From assembly GCA_024641725.1 (NCBI GenBank), contig JAHECM010000004.1:1-12736 (forward strand): a DNA stretch of 12,736 nucleotides, in the 5' to 3' direction. The notes beneath the pieces were generated by a model, which saw nothing but the letters and a program-made list of their open reading frames with translations, was not told the DNA's origin and did no database searches. Position numbers and translations under genes: made by a program. Below, in pieces: positions 12,515-12,736 of the stretch (within the stretch, counting starts at the first letter, position 1; each line of letters opens with the position of its first letter). Source of the stretch: Limnohabitans sp. (lineage in GTDB: Bacteria; Pseudomonadota; Gammaproteobacteria; Burkholderiales; Burkholderiaceae_C).

Positions 12515-12736
12515 GTTCAAAAAGGGGTTGGGCCATTATCGGTCAGGCCTTGCGCGAGCCGGTCAATTGCCTTGCTCGCTGCCCTGAAATGCCTTGCTGA
12601 GCCGCTAAAATCAGCGGGTTACCGGTGTACCAGGTGGGCTTGGCCCAGAGCCGGCAGATTGAAACCATTAAACAGACAGGACGAGCGGTTTGGGGTTGGC
12701 GCATGCCACCCTTTGCCGTGCAGACATGGCCATCCC
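12515..12736. other. No supportable gene at the right edge of the window
   Basis: These 222 bases contain the presumed promoter of the minus-strand DUF721-like gene and then sequence with no gene I can support. A small inverted repeat CCGCT/AGCGG (12602-12606 and 12613-12617) encloses TAAAAT, which could be a -10 for a rightward gene starting near or beyond the end. Candidate rightward starts at 12703, 12718 and 12725 run off the edge after at most 11 codons, and I do not recognise the residues. Confidence 0.5.

Noticed and set aside
12703..12736. Possible start of a rightward gene at the window edge
   Set aside because: At most 11 codons are visible, three start choices exist, and the residues are not recognisable.

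Overview
The window looks like ordinary core chromosome of a betaproteobacterium, most likely Burkholderiales, family Comamonadaceae (Limnohabitans/Rhodoferax-like). The reasons are the gene order hisF-hisI-hisE-hinT-tatABC, petABC followed by sspA-sspB, the TatB and cytochrome b sequence types, a fairly GC-rich composition with heavy use of TTG leucine codons, and short intergenic gaps. This placement comes from remembered family patterns, not from a database search. I see no insertion sequence, phage gene, CRISPR array, plasmid gene or strong compositional break.

Layout. (1) 1-170: 3' end of a hexose-6-phosphate mutarotase-like gene. (2) 214-2540: the late histidine genes hisF, hisI and hisE in overlapping register, then a small membrane protein (DUF4870-like) and a HIT-family nucleotide hydrolase. 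(3) 2639-4198: tatA, tatB and tatC, the complete twin-arginine translocase. (4) 4322-5476, minus strand: a membrane-anchored HtrA/DegS-type serine protease with one PDZ domain, convergent with tatC. (5) 5643-7470: a Nif3/YbgI-like metal protein and pdxA (pyridoxine-phosphate synthesis), almost touching. (6) 7477-7911, minus strand: mscL. (7) 8048-10854: petA, petB and petC, the three catalytic subunits of the cytochrome bc1 complex. (8) 10888-10925: a strong terminator-like hairpin, then sspA and sspB. (9) 12068-12143: tRNA-Thr(TGT) with its own terminator. (10) 12206-12514, minus strand: a short DUF721/DciA-like protein. 12515-12736 holds no gene I can support.

How the parts fit. HisF, HisE and HisI carry out adjacent steps of histidine biosynthesis. 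TatABC exports folded proteins. The Rieske subunit PetA encoded 4 kb away carries an N-terminal Tat-type signal anchor, so it is a likely client. PetABC oxidises ubiquinol and reduces cytochrome c. SspA (RNA polymerase-associated) and SspB (ClpXP adaptor) are stress-response partners.

I did not find a new multi-gene system. The points most worth a second look are: the cytochrome b with PVWY at the Qo site and a 14-residue gap between the helix-D haem ligands; the terminator-like hairpin that leaves no room for an sspA promoter; the KR rather than RR signal of PetA; and short tandem repeats in two intergenic regions.
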